Source: Flavobacterium ammoniigenes (lineage in GTDB: Bacteria > Bacteroidota > Bacteroidia > Flavobacteriales > Flavobacteriaceae). Taken from it: DNA of 64,000 nt. Every line of letters begins with the position of its first letter. Position 1 is the stretch's first letter. The stretch spans positions 310,001 through 374,000 of the forward strand of contig NZ_AP025184.1 in assembly GCF_020886055.1 (NCBI RefSeq). Reading direction: 5' to 3'. Positions 63,589 through 64,000 of this stretch are shown piece by piece. The notes under the pieces were generated by a model. That model worked only from the letters and a program-made list of their open reading frames with translations, searched no databases and was not told where the DNA came from. Both the position numbers and the translations under genes were made by a program.

Positions 63589-63777
63589 AAAGATTAATAA
63601 TTTTAAGTTAGATTTAGGTTGAATAGTCCTAAAGAAATTGAATTAGATACTTCTTTAGTATTATTGTTACATCAAAAATAGTTTTTTTAATTTGAATATG
63701 TTCATATTTTCAAGTTTGACAAAAAATTAACAGTTGAAATGACTTTAAAAGAGCCCCAAAACTTTTTTTACTAAGGG

Positions 63778-63808
63778 ATTGCACAGTAAATTATTAGTTG
63801 TATATTTG
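63778..63808 (+). promoter_or_regulatory. Promoter of rplU
   Basis: ATTG (63778-63781), 19 bases, TATATTTG (63801-63808). The spacing matches the rplM promoter exactly, with one mismatch in the -33 box. Confidence 0.65.
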
Positions 63809-63837
63809 CAACCTTAAAATTAATAAAACAATTTCGT

Positions 63838-64000
63838 ATGTATGCAATCGTAGAGATAGCAGGGCAACAATTTAAAGTAAGCAAAGACTTAAAGGTTTAT
63901 GTTCACCGTTTGGCTAACGAAGAAGGTTCAAAAGTTTCTTTTGACAAAGTTCTTTTAGTTGACGATAAAGGGAATGTAACTTTAGGCGCCCCAGCTATAG
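63838..64000 (+). CDS. rplU: 50S ribosomal protein L21 (cut by window edge)
   Basis: The first 54 residues are present, starting [19 protein letters not shown], the L21 signature. ATG at 63838 lies about 30 bases past the promoter. The remainder, and probably rpmA (L27) after it, is outside the window. Confidence 0.95.
   Translation, partial: MYAIVEIAGQQFKVSKDLKVYVHRLANEEGSKVSFDKVLLVDDKGNVTLGAPAI

Noticed and set aside
63838-64000. Truncated rplU considered as a pseudogene.
   Set aside because: The frame is intact up to the window edge, so it is cut by the window and not broken.
1-64000. Search for prophage, insertion sequences, integrases, restriction or other defence systems and CRISPR arrays.
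   Set aside because: None was seen; all genes fit conserved chromosomal families with similar base composition, so no sign of recent transfer.

Overview
The window looks like an ordinary chromosomal segment of a Flavobacterium-like member of the Bacteroidetes. The evidence is AT-rich DNA, near absence of Shine-Dalgarno sequences, promoters of the form TTTG-N19-TAnnTTTG, an alternative complex III (act) operon instead of a bc1 complex, the gliding gene gldD, a type IX secretion sorting domain and several Bacteroidetes families (DUF3078, DUF3109, CarboxypepD_reg TonB receptors). I see no prophage, transposon, CRISPR array, rRNA or tRNA gene. Both edges cut genes: ruvB at the left and rplU at the right.

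Layout. 1-12374: ruvB (partial), then one long minus-strand respiratory operon, actA-actB-actC-actD-actE-actF-ctaC-ctaD, read from a promoter near 12360. It encodes a quinol:electron-acceptor complex and its aa3-type oxidase. 12427-19350: a SPOR-domain protein, the rimP-nusA-infB operon, a thioredoxin-fold protein without its cysteines and a membrane metallophosphoesterase. 19490-26500: polA, a LacI-type regulator, rplM-rpsI and rpsB-tsf, the latter behind a leader that can fold into a pseudoknot. 26550-40800: housekeeping genes, including a queuosine-precursor transporter, tag, aat, nrdBA, MarC, dCMP deaminase, a GNAT-aspartate kinase pair, and a SulP transporter with a beta-carbonic anhydrase.

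40890-50004 is the most interesting region. A PhoP/PhoR-type two-component system is divergent from a TonB-dependent receptor followed by a beta-helix lipoprotein, a MORN-type protein, a T9SS-sorted mini-protein, and a tight pair encoding a PlcP-like metallophosphoesterase and a GT28-like glycosyltransferase. Three intergenic regions carry NTAACA-like repeats spaced 11 bp apart, the pattern bound by PhoB/PhoP-class regulators. In two of them the last repeat ends exactly 9 bp before a -7 box. I infer a phosphate-starvation regulon with outer-membrane uptake and replacement of phospholipids by glycolipids.

50040-64000: a LuxE-like protein, DUF3078, dxs and tadA (divergent, possibly leaderless), RNase G/E, a 30-residue very basic ribosomal-protein-like gene, HU, mutY-ssb-gldD (with gldE missing from its usual place), an HMA lipoprotein, an EamA transporter, an inactive/active M16 peptidase pair, and rplU. 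Bidirectional hairpin terminators separate most transcription units.
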